From: Leeuwenhoekiella aequorea
Lineage (GTDB): Bacteria > Bacteroidota > Bacteroidia > Flavobacteriales > Flavobacteriaceae
Reading direction: 5' to 3'
Assembly: GCF_004104375.1 (NCBI RefSeq)
Contig: NZ_QOVM01000005.1
Coordinates: 186,001-250,000, forward strand
DNA length: 64,000 nt
Part shown: positions 35,217-44,720 of the stretch, in pieces
Position numbering within the stretch: the stretch's first letter is position 1
Layout of the letters: each line of letters starts with the position of its first letter
Translations under genes and position numbers: made by a program
The notes under the pieces: generated by a model
What the model was told of the DNA's origin: nothing
Databases searched by the model: none
The model's input: the letters and a program-made list of their open reading frames with translations, nothing else

Positions 35217-35837
35217 ATGGATGAAACGTTGACCTATTGTATATCGGTGTTTACAGGTTTTTTTGCTATAATGAATCCACTTTCTAACATTCCTATTTTC
35301 TTATCCTTGACCGAAGGTGCCAGTAAAGAAGAAAAACAACGGGTTAACAAGAAAGGTATTCTGGTAGCATTCATAATAATTGCTGTATTTACAGTACTCG
35401 GAAAATTTATCTTCCAAATTTTTGGAATAACGATTCCTGCATTTAAAATCACTGGAGGATTACTAATTTTCTTCGTAGGTTTTGATATGCTTCAGTCTCG
35501 AAAATCTGGAGTAAAACATCTTAAGGAAACTAACTTTGATGAAAATATAGCAGTATCTCCACTTGCCATACCTATTCTAGCTGGTCCCGGAACTATTGTT
35601 ACAGCGATGAACTTTACATCAAACACTTCCTACGTAAACATAGGCTTAGTGATTTTGATTTTCGGATTAATGTGTTTGCTAACTTATATAACGTTTAGTC
35701 TTAGCGATTTTATTGCAGCTAAGATAGGAGATAATGTCATCTCGGTTATCGGGAAAATTATGGGTCTTATAATCGCCATTATAGGAACTACGATGGTTAT
35801 ACAAGGCCTTAAGCTTACGTTTGATTTTCTAAATTAG
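35217..35837 (+). CDS. MarC-family integral membrane protein
   Basis: A 206-aa protein with six predicted helices; FAIMNPLSNIPIFLSLT near the N-terminus and LAIPILAGPGTIVTAMNF in the middle are the repeated MarC signatures. MarC was named after an antibiotic-resistance locus but is not required for it, and the transported substrate is unknown. It is a single gene that converges on the end of the FG-GAP operon with a 25-bp gap. Confidence 0.9.
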   Translation: MDETLTYCISVFTGFFAIMNPLSNIPIFLSLTEGASKEEKQRVNKKGILVAFIIIAVFTVLGKFIFQIFGITIPAFKITGGLLIFFVGFDMLQSRKSGVKHLKETNFDENIAVSPLAIPILAGPGTIVTAMNFTSNTSYVNIGLVILIFGLMCLLTYITFSLSDFIAAKIGDNVISVIGKIMGLIIAIIGTTMVIQGLKLTFDFLN

Positions 35838-35862
35838 ATCAATTTAAATACCTAAAACATTT

Positions 35863-36765
35863 TCAAGGAGCAGATTTTTCTACCACTGGTAAATAGATAT
35901 CTGCTTTCCAATCTAAATCGTTTCCACCCATATTTGGGTTGTTAAAAAATACCTCTATGGGTTTCTTTTCTATATCCAGATTGTTTTTACGTGCATAGGC
36001 AAGTATTGCATACCACGCTCGATCTGAAGTTAAATAATTACCATTATAAACAGCGTGAATTGATTTTTTTGGGAATAACTTTTTGTATTTGATCTCATCA
36101 GTAATCGGCAAATTTTCTGACTGAATTATTGGAAAGCAAAAATTATAAGATATACTATCATTTTCCACATTCCAATCTGTAATTTCTACAATAGGAGAGC
36201 CGTTAAAAGTCACATCATTAGCAGCAAGAATATCGCCTATATATCCATAATTCTTCATCATACCCATCGCTTTCTCCCGCTGAAGACCTTTCAAAGAAAT
36301 ATAAGCGCAGTAGGTAGCTGGAGAATCCTCGATGCCTGTCACCTCAACATTAATCTGACTTAAATGAGTAGTTAGTAGTTCAAAAAAAGATGTTATCTCT
36401 TGCGCGTTTTTTGTTTTGAAATCTGTAGTCGTAAAGGGCAATGTAATTCTATTATACAGACTATTATTTAAATCTTTAATGCCCACACTTACTTTTGTAA
36501 TGGAGTCATTAATTTCATAAAACCGATATGTATAATTAACTACTGAATCTTGAAAAGTACGCTGCTGCACGAGTCCGTCGAACCCATACTGTGCAATAAT
36601 TTTACTGTCTTCGAGTTCATAATCCCAGATTTTTACAGTTTGTATAACTGTTCCGGGAGTTGTTTTGACTTTAAAATTTACTGTAAAATCGCTAGGTTTT
36701 ATAAAGAGATACCAGCAGAGTGCAACGATTAGCAAAGTGATAACTACAAAAAGTAATTTTCTCAT
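35863..36765 (-). CDS. Membrane-anchored GyrI-like / effector-binding domain protein
   Basis: A 300-aa protein with one N-terminal helix (about 4-24), an SRPBCC-like middle and a C-terminal GyrI-like small-molecule-binding domain (about 170-297; PIVEITDW and the closing EVFFNNPN...ADIYLPV are typical). There is no DNA-binding part. It is the last gene of the susCD/FG-GAP operon, 1 bp after the haloperoxidase-like gene. It could bind a substrate or product of the system at the periplasmic face of the inner membrane; that is inference. Confidence 0.65.
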   Translation of the reverse strand: MRKLLFVVITLLIVALCWYLFIKPSDFTVNFKVKTTPGTVIQTVKIWDYELEDSKIIAQYGFDGLVQQRTFQDSVVNYTYRFYEINDSITKVSVGIKDLNNSLYNRITLPFTTTDFKTKNAQEITSFFELLTTHLSQINVEVTGIEDSPATYCAYISLKGLQREKAMGMMKNYGYIGDILAANDVTFNGSPIVEITDWNVENDSISYNFCFPIIQSENLPITDEIKYKKLFPKKSIHAVYNGNYLTSDRAWYAILAYARKNNLDIEKKPIEVFFNNPNMGGNDLDWKADIYLPVVEKSAP

Positions 36766-36766
36766 A

Positions 36767-38116
36767 TTAATTAGCTGCTTGAGCAGTATCTGTTTTAAGA
36801 TTTAGATTTTTAACGATATAATCACCTATTTGACGGCCTTGTTTAAGTCCCTCTTCAATAGCGGCGCGGTAATGAATACCTCCATAAAGTCTGCTCATCG
36901 CGGCTTCACTTGATGCGGTTCTAAAGGATGTGAAATTGCGAACGGGTAAGCCATATGCAACCTCGGTATCATCTTCAAAGCTAAAATCATCTCCGTAAAT
37001 CTGGGTAAGAACCTCTGCAGCTGCACCAGATACTACAGAATGACCACTACTGTATTCAGGAAATGGAGGCGTTTGTAAAACCGGTGCCCAGCTATCATCT
37101 ATATATTGATTTATTAATGTTTCTGGGCGTATAAGATTACTACGGTATTTCTCATCCCAGCAGCTTATAAAACCATCAAACAAAGCGATAGAGGTTTTTG
37201 TATAAGCGTGCACAGTTTCCATTAAATTAGAATTTGTTTTCTGTGTCGCAATTTTTACAATACCAATCCAATGACCACCAGGCGTTATTTTTTTTGTTGC
37301 AAACATCAGGTGACCTTTATGAGTAGATACGTATGGATTACAATCCCAAAATTGAGCTATTGCTATCTTTTCAGAATCATCACCTTCAGAAGTCATTGCA
37401 TTACGCACATCATAAACTTCTATTAGCTGTTTATAAAACTCAGAATCTTTTTCCATAGAAAATTCAGGAGGAGGTAGTGGTTTAAACTGTGAAGCAGAGT
37501 CAATAACAAAAGGTCTTATTTTCATCCAGTGTGGTTCTATACCATCCATATAGGCAGGAGGTGTAGGTTGCCAGCGAGATGGATTATCTGGATTTACAGA
37601 AAACTTAGGCATAGTACGGGTTTGTTTGTACATATCTCCATCCATCCAGGACTTTATATGATCGGCAACTTTTAATCCGTATTCTTTTGATGCAGAAAGT
37701 TCGGTAGGATTTTGTTTTTCCCAAGACGTATATAAACTATCTCTTAGAGCAGTTATCTTGTCTTCAGAAAATATAAGAGTCTTAGCTATTTCCATCTGGG
37801 CTATAAGTGCAGCAAGATCATAGTTAACCGGTGCATCAGCAGATGCTTGCGGTGCTGGTTTTAAATCTGTGAGTTTTCCTGCCAGTGATTTATAATCTTT
37901 GTTTTTCTGAACCAAAACTTCGTAGGCAGCTATATTAGAATACGCATAAATACGACTTGCAACAGGAGGAGAAAAAATATCGTGAATTATAACTTCTGTT
38001 ACTTTATCTACAGCATTATTATAATCATTAGGTGTAATAACAATTGGTTTTTCATCTTTAGAGCACGACCAAATGGAAAGAGCTAAAAGAAAAAATATCG
38101 TAGGGTATTTGTACAT
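36767..38116 (-). CDS. Vanadium-haloperoxidase/PAP2-like lipoprotein
   Basis: A 449-aa predicted lipoprotein (SIWSC, about 14-18). It carries the PAP2/vanadium haloperoxidase signature in full spacing: K323-x6-R330-P331, SGH with His359 (SSGHSVVSG rather than PSGH), and S408-R409-x5-His415. The Asp usually found four residues after the last His is Ala419. The fold binds vanadate or phosphate, so it may be a haloperoxidase or an acid phosphatase; the variant leaves activity open. It follows the third FG-GAP gene by 9 bp. Confidence 0.82.
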   Translation of the reverse strand: MYKYPTIFFLLALSIWSCSKDEKPIVITPNDYNNAVDKVTEVIIHDIFSPPVASRIYAYSNIAAYEVLVQKNKDYKSLAGKLTDLKPAPQASADAPVNYDLAALIAQMEIAKTLIFSEDKITALRDSLYTSWEKQNPTELSASKEYGLKVADHIKSWMDGDMYKQTRTMPKFSVNPDNPSRWQPTPPAYMDGIEPHWMKIRPFVIDSASQFKPLPPPEFSMEKDSEFYKQLIEVYDVRNAMTSEGDDSEKIAIAQFWDCNPYVSTHKGHLMFATKKITPGGHWIGIVKIATQKTNSNLMETVHAYTKTSIALFDGFISCWDEKYRSNLIRPETLINQYIDDSWAPVLQTPPFPEYSSGHSVVSGAAAEVLTQIYGDDFSFEDDTEVAYGLPVRNFTSFRTASSEAAMSRLYGGIHYRAAIEEGLKQGRQIGDYIVKNLNLKTDTAQAAN

Positions 38117-38125
38117 AGTTAAAAG

Positions 38126-41100
38126 CTAATTTTTAATAGATTTTCCTATTTGATAAAGCTGGACTTTACCGTTATTAGGTGTCGCAATTAGATAATTTCT
38201 ATTTTGAAATAGAATTGTATTTAGATGTCTTATTGATTTCTGAGCAAAATCTAATCCAAGTTTATCTCCAGTGATTATAGTTTTTTCATCTTTGATTAAG
38301 GCTCCTGTAAAACTATCTAATCTTCCGTGAAATGGTTGTACTCCAAAGTAATTACCGGCAGCAAGTATCTCATCTGCACCATCATTGTCAAAATCGAATT
38401 TACAAAAAGTCATTATAGGAGCGACTTGAAAATCTCTATTAAAAGGAACAAATGTATAGGAGCCAGAATCGTTACGTAAATATCCCGATTTGAGTGTATT
38501 TACTTTGAGCTTTTTGCTGGATTTGAGTTGATTATAACTTAAAATTTCCTCGATAGTTTGGCCAGCAAAACTTTTATAGGTACTGTATTTTTTACGTAAA
38601 CTTACAAGCTGTGAGGCTAATGCATCTAATCCTAAAAGTGGATAATAGCTTTCATTTTTTTCTGTAACAACTAGTGTTTCAGTTTGACCATTTGCATCAA
38701 AATCACTGTAATACATCAACATAGGAAATTCATCTGAAGCCTTAAATTTGCTGTTTTCTCCCCAGTTTCCTAATACATAATCTGTATCGCCATCGTGATC
38801 AATATCAAAGGCTATAATACTTTGCCATAAACCATATAAATCACCCTTTATCTTATCTTGTTTAACCAGTTTATCGCCCGTATTTTTAAGAAATATAGGA
38901 TGCATCCATTCACCAGTGACGATAAGGTCTTTTTTACTGTCTCCATCAAAATCATCCCATATAGCAGACGTAACCATACCAAGTTCTTTAAACTCTTGCG
39001 CTATTGCAAAATTGCCGTTTTTATTTTCTAGCAAATACGAGGTAGGTAGTTTACCAAAACTTCCTGTTATACTTTGAGAGCCTACAAACACATCAAGATC
39101 TCCATCTGCATCATAATCGTGTACAGCAAGAACAGAAGTGTTTTCAAAAAGCTGAGGTAGGTTAGCCCTAATAAATTCTGATTTATTATTTAAATATAGA
39201 GCGTCTAACAAGGGTTTTGATTTATTTGAAAAATCACCTCCTGCCGTAGCAGTAAATAAATCATTAGCTCCGTTTTTATTGAAATCTGCTATAACAGCGG
39301 CGACTTCTTCATTTATAGAGTCGTTTTGAATGGTATGGATTTTTGATTTTACAAATGAAGAATCAGTTTGCATAAATATCTGAGAAGCGATAAATTTTGA
39401 ACCTCCAAAGAAAATATCATCCTTACCATCTCCATTGAGATCACCTATCGCAACGGCAGGACCACGATCTCCTACTTGATATGGAATAAGTTTTTCCCTG
39501 TCAAAATCGGAGTAAGCATCTTCACGATGAGTAAAATCTAAGCTGGTACTGTCATTTACTTTTAAAAATAAAGGACGTTGTTTACTTAGAAGCGTCTTAT
39601 AATTAAATGCTCTTGTGTTTGCTTGCTGAACTAACAATATTTGATTAACCTCAATATTTGTCAATAATTGAGTGGTGCGGTCTGGCCAAATGATACGTAC
39701 CGAATCTATCATTTCAATATCCTTAAACCCAAAATGGAGTATAGGTTCTGAAGAAGCTTGAAATCCACGTACAGTATATAGTTCTTTTAACTGTTTAATA
39801 CCACCTGCGTATACATAAGCTTTTGCACCTATGGCAAAAGGATTAGCTGTATTTGATTTTAGTCTTACTTTTAAATAATTACCTTTATTATTTGTTTGAT
39901 TTACATATAGTGTTGGCGAACTGTTGAGGTTATTTGTAATTAAATCTAGATCACCATCATTATCAAAATCACCATAAGCTGTAGCCCCAGAAGCAAGAGT
40001 GTCATTTGCAATCCAGTTTGAAGATCGATCTTTAAATACAAGTTCTGAGGTACCTTCAAATATATAATTGTGCGTTTTTCCACTAGGCATTTTCTCCAGC
40101 GCTTTTTGATCTATAAGTCCGGTATTGCTTATTTTATTCTGAATCTGCTCACTTGATACAAATTTTATGTAATCTAGATCATTAGGACGTTTAGGAATAC
40201 CATTAGAAATAAACAAGTCTTGCTCCATATCTTGATTAAAATCCCCAAAAAGTGCACTCCAGCTCCAATCTGTAGCAGCTACACCACTCAATAGTCCAGA
40301 TTCTTGATAATTGCCTCCTTCACGATTGATGTAAAGCATATTACGCGTAAACTGGTAGTGATAACCATATTTATCTGTGCGTAGGCGTTGAGTTTGAATA
40401 TTGTCATCACCTTCTGAAGATTTTAGAACGTGCTCATCTTCAGATAGCATATCTAGAGAAATAAGATCTGGCCATCCATCATGATTTAAATCGGCTACAT
40501 CACTTCCCATTGAGAATCGTGAAGTATGTCCAAAATGGCTTTTTAAATCTTCAGTAAAGGTACCATCTCCATTATTTAAATAATAATAATCATCCTCGTG
40601 AAAGTCATTACCTACATAAATATCGGGGTAGCCATCTAAATTAAAATCGGAAACTGCGATACCCAGACCATAACTATTTATTCCGCCATAAATACCGGCT
40701 TCTTCGCTTACATCGGTAAATGAGCCTCCATCGTTTCGCATTAGTCTATCTCCGGTTTGCGCATTGCGTTCATAGCGTAATTCGGCTTTGCCAAAAGAAT
40801 TTTGTGTATGTACCGCGTGATTTAATATGTAAATATCAAGATCACCATCAAGATCATAATCTAAAAATGCAGCAGATGATGAAAAGGTATCTAAATCTAA
40901 GCCATACTTTTCTGAAGATTCTGTAAATGTATTGTCTCCATTATTAATGAATAGTTCATTATGACCATCTAGACCATTAAGACCTACTACTGCGCAAACA
41001 TAAATGTCTAGGAAACCATCACCATTTACATCGCCCATTATAGCAGATGTATTCCAGTCACTTGTACCAGCTACGCCGGCTTGCTCTGTAATGTTTTCAA

Positions 41101-41377
41101 ATTGAAGATTACCTTTATTAAGGTAGAGTTCATTTTTAACCTGATTTCCGGAGAAATAAATATCTGGGAGACCATCATTATTAATATCACCTACAGCAAC
41201 ACCACCACCATTATAAAAATAGAGGTAATCAAGAATATTCATATCCTCATTAGGAGTAAGCGTATTTTTGAAACTAATCCCTGCTTTCTCGATATCTGGA
41301 TTTGTAAATAATTCAGGTTCTCTAGAACAAGAAATTAAAACAAAAACCAAAAAAAGCGCTTGAATATATTTATTCAT
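38126..41377 (-). CDS. FG-GAP/VCBS-repeat and ASPIC/UnbV lipoprotein, third of three paralogues
   Basis: A 1,083-aa surface or periplasmic lipoprotein. ATG 41377 is chosen; Cys17 or so in LISCSREP is the anchor. The first half (about 35-480) holds FG-GAP/VCBS blades with Asp-rich loops such as DYDLDGDLDIYI and DFNLDGYPDIYV; an ASPIC/UnbV segment (about 500-590) has ELYTVRGFQASSEP and IIWPDRTTQLL; a second blade set fills the rest. Eukaryotic CRTAC1 is the best-known relative. It overlaps the previous paralogue by 8 bp. No enzymatic motif is seen, so a binding or scaffold role is likely. Confidence 0.88.
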   Translation of the reverse strand: MNKYIQALFLVFVLISCSREPELFTNPDIEKAGISFKNTLTPNEDMNILDYLYFYNGGGVAVGDINNDGLPDIYFSGNQVKNELYLNKGNLQFENITEQAGVAGTSDWNTSAIMGDVNGDGFLDIYVCAVVGLNGLDGHNELFINNGDNTFTESSEKYGLDLDTFSSSAAFLDYDLDGDLDIYILNHAVHTQNSFGKAELRYERNAQTGDRLMRNDGGSFTDVSEEAGIYGGINSYGLGIAVSDFNLDGYPDIYVGNDFHEDDYYYLNNGDGTFTEDLKSHFGHTSRFSMGSDVADLNHDGWPDLISLDMLSEDEHVLKSSEGDDNIQTQRLRTDKYGYHYQFTRNMLYINREGGNYQESGLLSGVAATDWSWSALFGDFNQDMEQDLFISNGIPKRPNDLDYIKFVSSEQIQNKISNTGLIDQKALEKMPSGKTHNYIFEGTSELVFKDRSSNWIANDTLASGATAYGDFDNDGDLDLITNNLNSSPTLYVNQTNNKGNYLKVRLKSNTANPFAIGAKAYVYAGGIKQLKELYTVRGFQASSEPILHFGFKDIEMIDSVRIIWPDRTTQLLTNIEVNQILLVQQANTRAFNYKTLLSKQRPLFLKVNDSTSLDFTHREDAYSDFDREKLIPYQVGDRGPAVAIGDLNGDGKDDIFFGGSKFIASQIFMQTDSSFVKSKIHTIQNDSINEEVAAVIADFNKNGANDLFTATAGGDFSNKSKPLLDALYLNNKSEFIRANLPQLFENTSVLAVHDYDADGDLDVFVGSQSITGSFGKLPTSYLLENKNGNFAIAQEFKELGMVTSAIWDDFDGDSKKDLIVTGEWMHPIFLKNTGDKLVKQDKIKGDLYGLWQSIIAFDIDHDGDTDYVLGNWGENSKFKASDEFPMLMYYSDFDANGQTETLVVTEKNESYYPLLGLDALASQLVSLRKKYSTYKSFAGQTIEEILSYNQLKSSKKLKVNTLKSGYLRNDSGSYTFVPFNRDFQVAPIMTFCKFDFDNDGADEILAAGNYFGVQPFHGRLDSFTGALIKDEKTIITGDKLGLDFAQKSIRHLNTILFQNRNYLIATPNNGKVQLYQIGKSIKN

Positions 41378-44300
41378 CAATTTTAAAAATCTTAGGTTTT
41401 TCGTTATTAATAGCTGCGATTATAAAACTGTTACCTGCTTTATCTTTAAACTTAGCAAGATGCTTTACCTCGCCTTTTATAAAGAAACCGCTATCATTAT
41501 AGTTTTGCCATTTGTAATTAGCATCACCACTGTTAAGCAACACACTACCATAATTTGCATCAAGCTGTGAGTATTGTGGTTTATATTCAAAATTATTGCC
41601 AGCCATTATTAGATCTGCTAGGCCATCTTTATTAAGATCTGCTGTAATGATATCGCAAACACAAGATAATTGAACTTGATAGGGTAGGGGTTTTAAAGTG
41701 AAATTACCTTTACCATCATTGATTGCCAGCATAGATTGTGAGTAGTAAACCGTTTTCTTAATCGAATTTTCAAGGCTCTCTGCAGAAAAAATACCATCTA
41801 TAGAACGTTGCGCATAATCTGAAGCTTTTAAGTTTTGCTTTTTCAACGAACTCATTTGCGAAGTGATTTCTTTTTTCTGGTGAATAGGAAAATCTTTTCC
41901 GTTTTTACGTATTGTAGTTATTTGTTCGATCGTACCATTATTGTCAAAGTCGTTTATATACATCACTAACGGACTATCTGTTGTAGGTTGATAATGCAAG
42001 TTTTGACCTTCATTGCCCAGAATTAAGTCCATATCCCCATCATTATCTAAGTCTGCAGCTTTAATTGAACTCCACCATCCTGTATGATCACTCAATTTAT
42101 TCGTTATTCTAGAAAGTCTTTTTCCAGAATTTTTAAATAGAATAGGACTACCCCATTCTGAAGTGGTGATCAAATCTTTTTTATTGTCCCCATCTATATC
42201 GAGCCAGATTGCCGAAGTAATCATACCGGCATCTTTTGTGTCGTAGGCAAGGCGTTCTGTGGCATTTACAAATTTGCCACCTCCTACATTCTCTAAAAAT
42301 AAATGTGTAGGATCTATACCATAAACACCTACGACACTTCGGGAACCTATAAAAACGTCTATGTCGCCATCCCCGTCAAAATCTTCTGGAGCAACTACAC
42401 TCATATTTTGAAAAGCAGAAGGCAACTCATTTTCAGACTTTTTGAAATTGCCATTACCATCATTAAGGTAAAGACGTGGTTTAAACACTTCTTTCCTGCC
42501 TACTTCGTTACCTCCCGATGCTACGATTAAATCTAAATCACCATCTCCATCTGCATCAAGAAAGCTTGCAGCAGTATCTTCATAATAATTATCTTGATCA
42601 AAAACAGGTTGCTTTTTAATTGCAAGCTTACCTGTTCCTTGATGTAAATAAATAATTCCTGGTTGTCCCTTTGCGCCACCTAAAAATATATCCTCATTAC
42701 CATCATTATTGACATCGCCTACAGCCAGAGCAGGACCTTCTTCAGATAATTTTTTATAGATCATTCCCTCATAATCAAAATCGTTGTATGTGTTTTCTGG
42801 GCTTGAGATTAAAGAGTTGCTTGTGAGTTCTGAAAGAAGTGTTTTAATCTTTTTATTTTTCTGCGGAATAAAAACTTCGGTGGCTTCAGCTTCATCTAAT
42901 TGTAGGGTTTGATCGGCTTTGACTGAAGTAAAAAGCTGAGTTTTATCATTAGGCCACAACACGCGCATAGAATCTATACGGGTCGCCTCACCAATTCCTA
43001 TTGTCATTGGATATTCCATCGAAGACTGAAAACCGCGTACAGGATATAATTCTTGTAAAATGATTTGATCTTTAATAAAAAGCTTTACCGAGGCTCCAAT
43101 CGCAAACGGATTTTTCTCTCCTCCTTTAAATTTCAGTTTGATAAAATGATTTTCGGTTTCCTTTTCAGCATTATTGCGAAACAAAAATGATTTCATATTT
43201 ACATTGTTAACAACAAGATCAAGATCACCATCATTATCTAAATCGGCGTAAGCACTCCCATTAGACATACTTAGCGTATCAAGACCCCATTCTAATGCTG
43301 CGTTTTTGAAGGTAAGATCTTTGTTGTTTTTGTAGGCGTAATTAGATAATGGCTTTTTTGGCATTTTGTTTATAATAGAATCAATTGCTTGCCTTTTACC
43401 GGTAAGTGCCATATTTTGAATAATCTCATCAGCAAAAAAGTCGACAAAATCCAGATCTGTAAGATCGTGATTGATACCATTAGTAACATATATATCTCGA
43501 TAACCATCATTATCAAGATCTACAAGCAAACCGGCCCAACTCCAGTCTGTAGCGTCTACGCCACTGTAATAGGCAGTTTCAGAAAAAGAACCATTTCCGT
43601 TATTTACTTGTAATGTATTTTGAATAAACTGCTGGTAGAAGTCTTTACTTTGTTTGAGTTTGTACACATTATAGTTGTCAAATTCCATTACAGATTTTAC
43701 CCGCTCTTCTGGTTCGGGAAGCATATCAGTTATGAAAATATCCTGAAGACCATCATTATTTATATCTGCCATATCAACTCCCATAGCCGAAAGTGATAAA
43801 TGCGAGGTCCAGTTTTTAATTTCTTCTATAAAAGTTCCATCTTTTTGATTTATGTATAAGTAATCCCGCTCATAAAAGTCATTAGAGATGTAGATATCTG
43901 GCCATAAGTCATTGTTTATATCTGTAATCATAACTCCCAAGCCAAAACCTATGAGACTGCCGTAAATACCGGCTTCCTCACTTACATTTGTGAAAGTGTC
44001 TCCATCATTACGCATAAGTAAATCACCCACACCCTTAAAAATATCCGGAACGTTCTCCCAGTCTTCTGCACGGGTATCTCGCTGCTCTGCGTAGCCTAAC
44101 CCACTTACGGGTACATTACTATTATTTAAGATATATACATCCAGATCTCCGTCTTTATCATAGTCAAAAAATGTAGCTTGTGTAGAGAACCCAGATTTTG
44201 CCAAATTATATTGTGCCGCTTTTTCAGTGAATGTTGAATCCCCGTTATTTATATATAAATCATTATCGTGATTATCACCTTTCATGTTTCCGGCATTACT

Positions 44301-44720
44301 TACATAGATGTCTAATAATCCATCACCGTTAACATCTGCCATTACTACACCGGTAGACCACGGTTTATTACCGCCCACTCCTGCTTTGTCTGTAATATCC
44401 TCAAATTTGAAATCTCCTTTATTTAGGAAAAGTTTGTTTGAGCCCATATTTGCAGTCATATAAATATCTGCAAGGCCATCATTATTTATATCACCTATTG
44501 CTACCCCGCCACCATTATAAAAATTGCGGTATTTAAAAATGTTGAAATCCTTACTGTTCGTAATTGCATTTGTAAAATCAAAACCTGTATCCTGAGGATC
44601 TAATAAACTGAATAACCTAGGAGTTTCAGGAAGACGATCTTTCTGCTCATTGTCTTTTGAATTACAAGAGCAAACCAGTAAACAAAAGCTTAATAGGTAT
44701 AGGGTATGTTTAAAATTCAT
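41370..44720 (-). CDS. FG-GAP/VCBS-repeat and ASPIC/UnbV lipoprotein, second of three paralogues
   Basis: A 1,116-aa lipoprotein (LLVCSC near residues 14-19) with the same plan as its neighbours: FYNGGGVAIGDINNDGLADI opening the first blade, Asp-rich loops such as DYDKDGDLDVYI, an ASPIC/UnbV segment with ELYPVRGFQSSMEYP and LWPNDKTQLF, and a second propeller-like set. Its ATG directly follows the stop of the first paralogue with no gap. Many DxDxDG loops suggest calcium binding. It differs enough from the other two to imply specialised ligands. Confidence 0.88.
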   Translation of the reverse strand: MNFKHTLYLLSFCLLVCSCNSKDNEQKDRLPETPRLFSLLDPQDTGFDFTNAITNSKDFNIFKYRNFYNGGGVAIGDINNDGLADIYMTANMGSNKLFLNKGDFKFEDITDKAGVGGNKPWSTGVVMADVNGDGLLDIYVSNAGNMKGDNHDNDLYINNGDSTFTEKAAQYNLAKSGFSTQATFFDYDKDGDLDVYILNNSNVPVSGLGYAEQRDTRAEDWENVPDIFKGVGDLLMRNDGDTFTNVSEEAGIYGSLIGFGLGVMITDINNDLWPDIYISNDFYERDYLYINQKDGTFIEEIKNWTSHLSLSAMGVDMADINNDGLQDIFITDMLPEPEERVKSVMEFDNYNVYKLKQSKDFYQQFIQNTLQVNNGNGSFSETAYYSGVDATDWSWAGLLVDLDNDGYRDIYVTNGINHDLTDLDFVDFFADEIIQNMALTGKRQAIDSIINKMPKKPLSNYAYKNNKDLTFKNAALEWGLDTLSMSNGSAYADLDNDGDLDLVVNNVNMKSFLFRNNAEKETENHFIKLKFKGGEKNPFAIGASVKLFIKDQIILQELYPVRGFQSSMEYPMTIGIGEATRIDSMRVLWPNDKTQLFTSVKADQTLQLDEAEATEVFIPQKNKKIKTLLSELTSNSLISSPENTYNDFDYEGMIYKKLSEEGPALAVGDVNNDGNEDIFLGGAKGQPGIIYLHQGTGKLAIKKQPVFDQDNYYEDTAASFLDADGDGDLDLIVASGGNEVGRKEVFKPRLYLNDGNGNFKKSENELPSAFQNMSVVAPEDFDGDGDIDVFIGSRSVVGVYGIDPTHLFLENVGGGKFVNATERLAYDTKDAGMITSAIWLDIDGDNKKDLITTSEWGSPILFKNSGKRLSRITNKLSDHTGWWSSIKAADLDNDGDMDLILGNEGQNLHYQPTTDSPLVMYINDFDNNGTIEQITTIRKNGKDFPIHQKKEITSQMSSLKKQNLKASDYAQRSIDGIFSAESLENSIKKTVYYSQSMLAINDGKGNFTLKPLPYQVQLSCVCDIITADLNKDGLADLIMAGNNFEYKPQYSQLDANYGSVLLNSGDANYKWQNYNDSGFFIKGEVKHLAKFKDKAGNSFIIAAINNEKPKIFKIDE

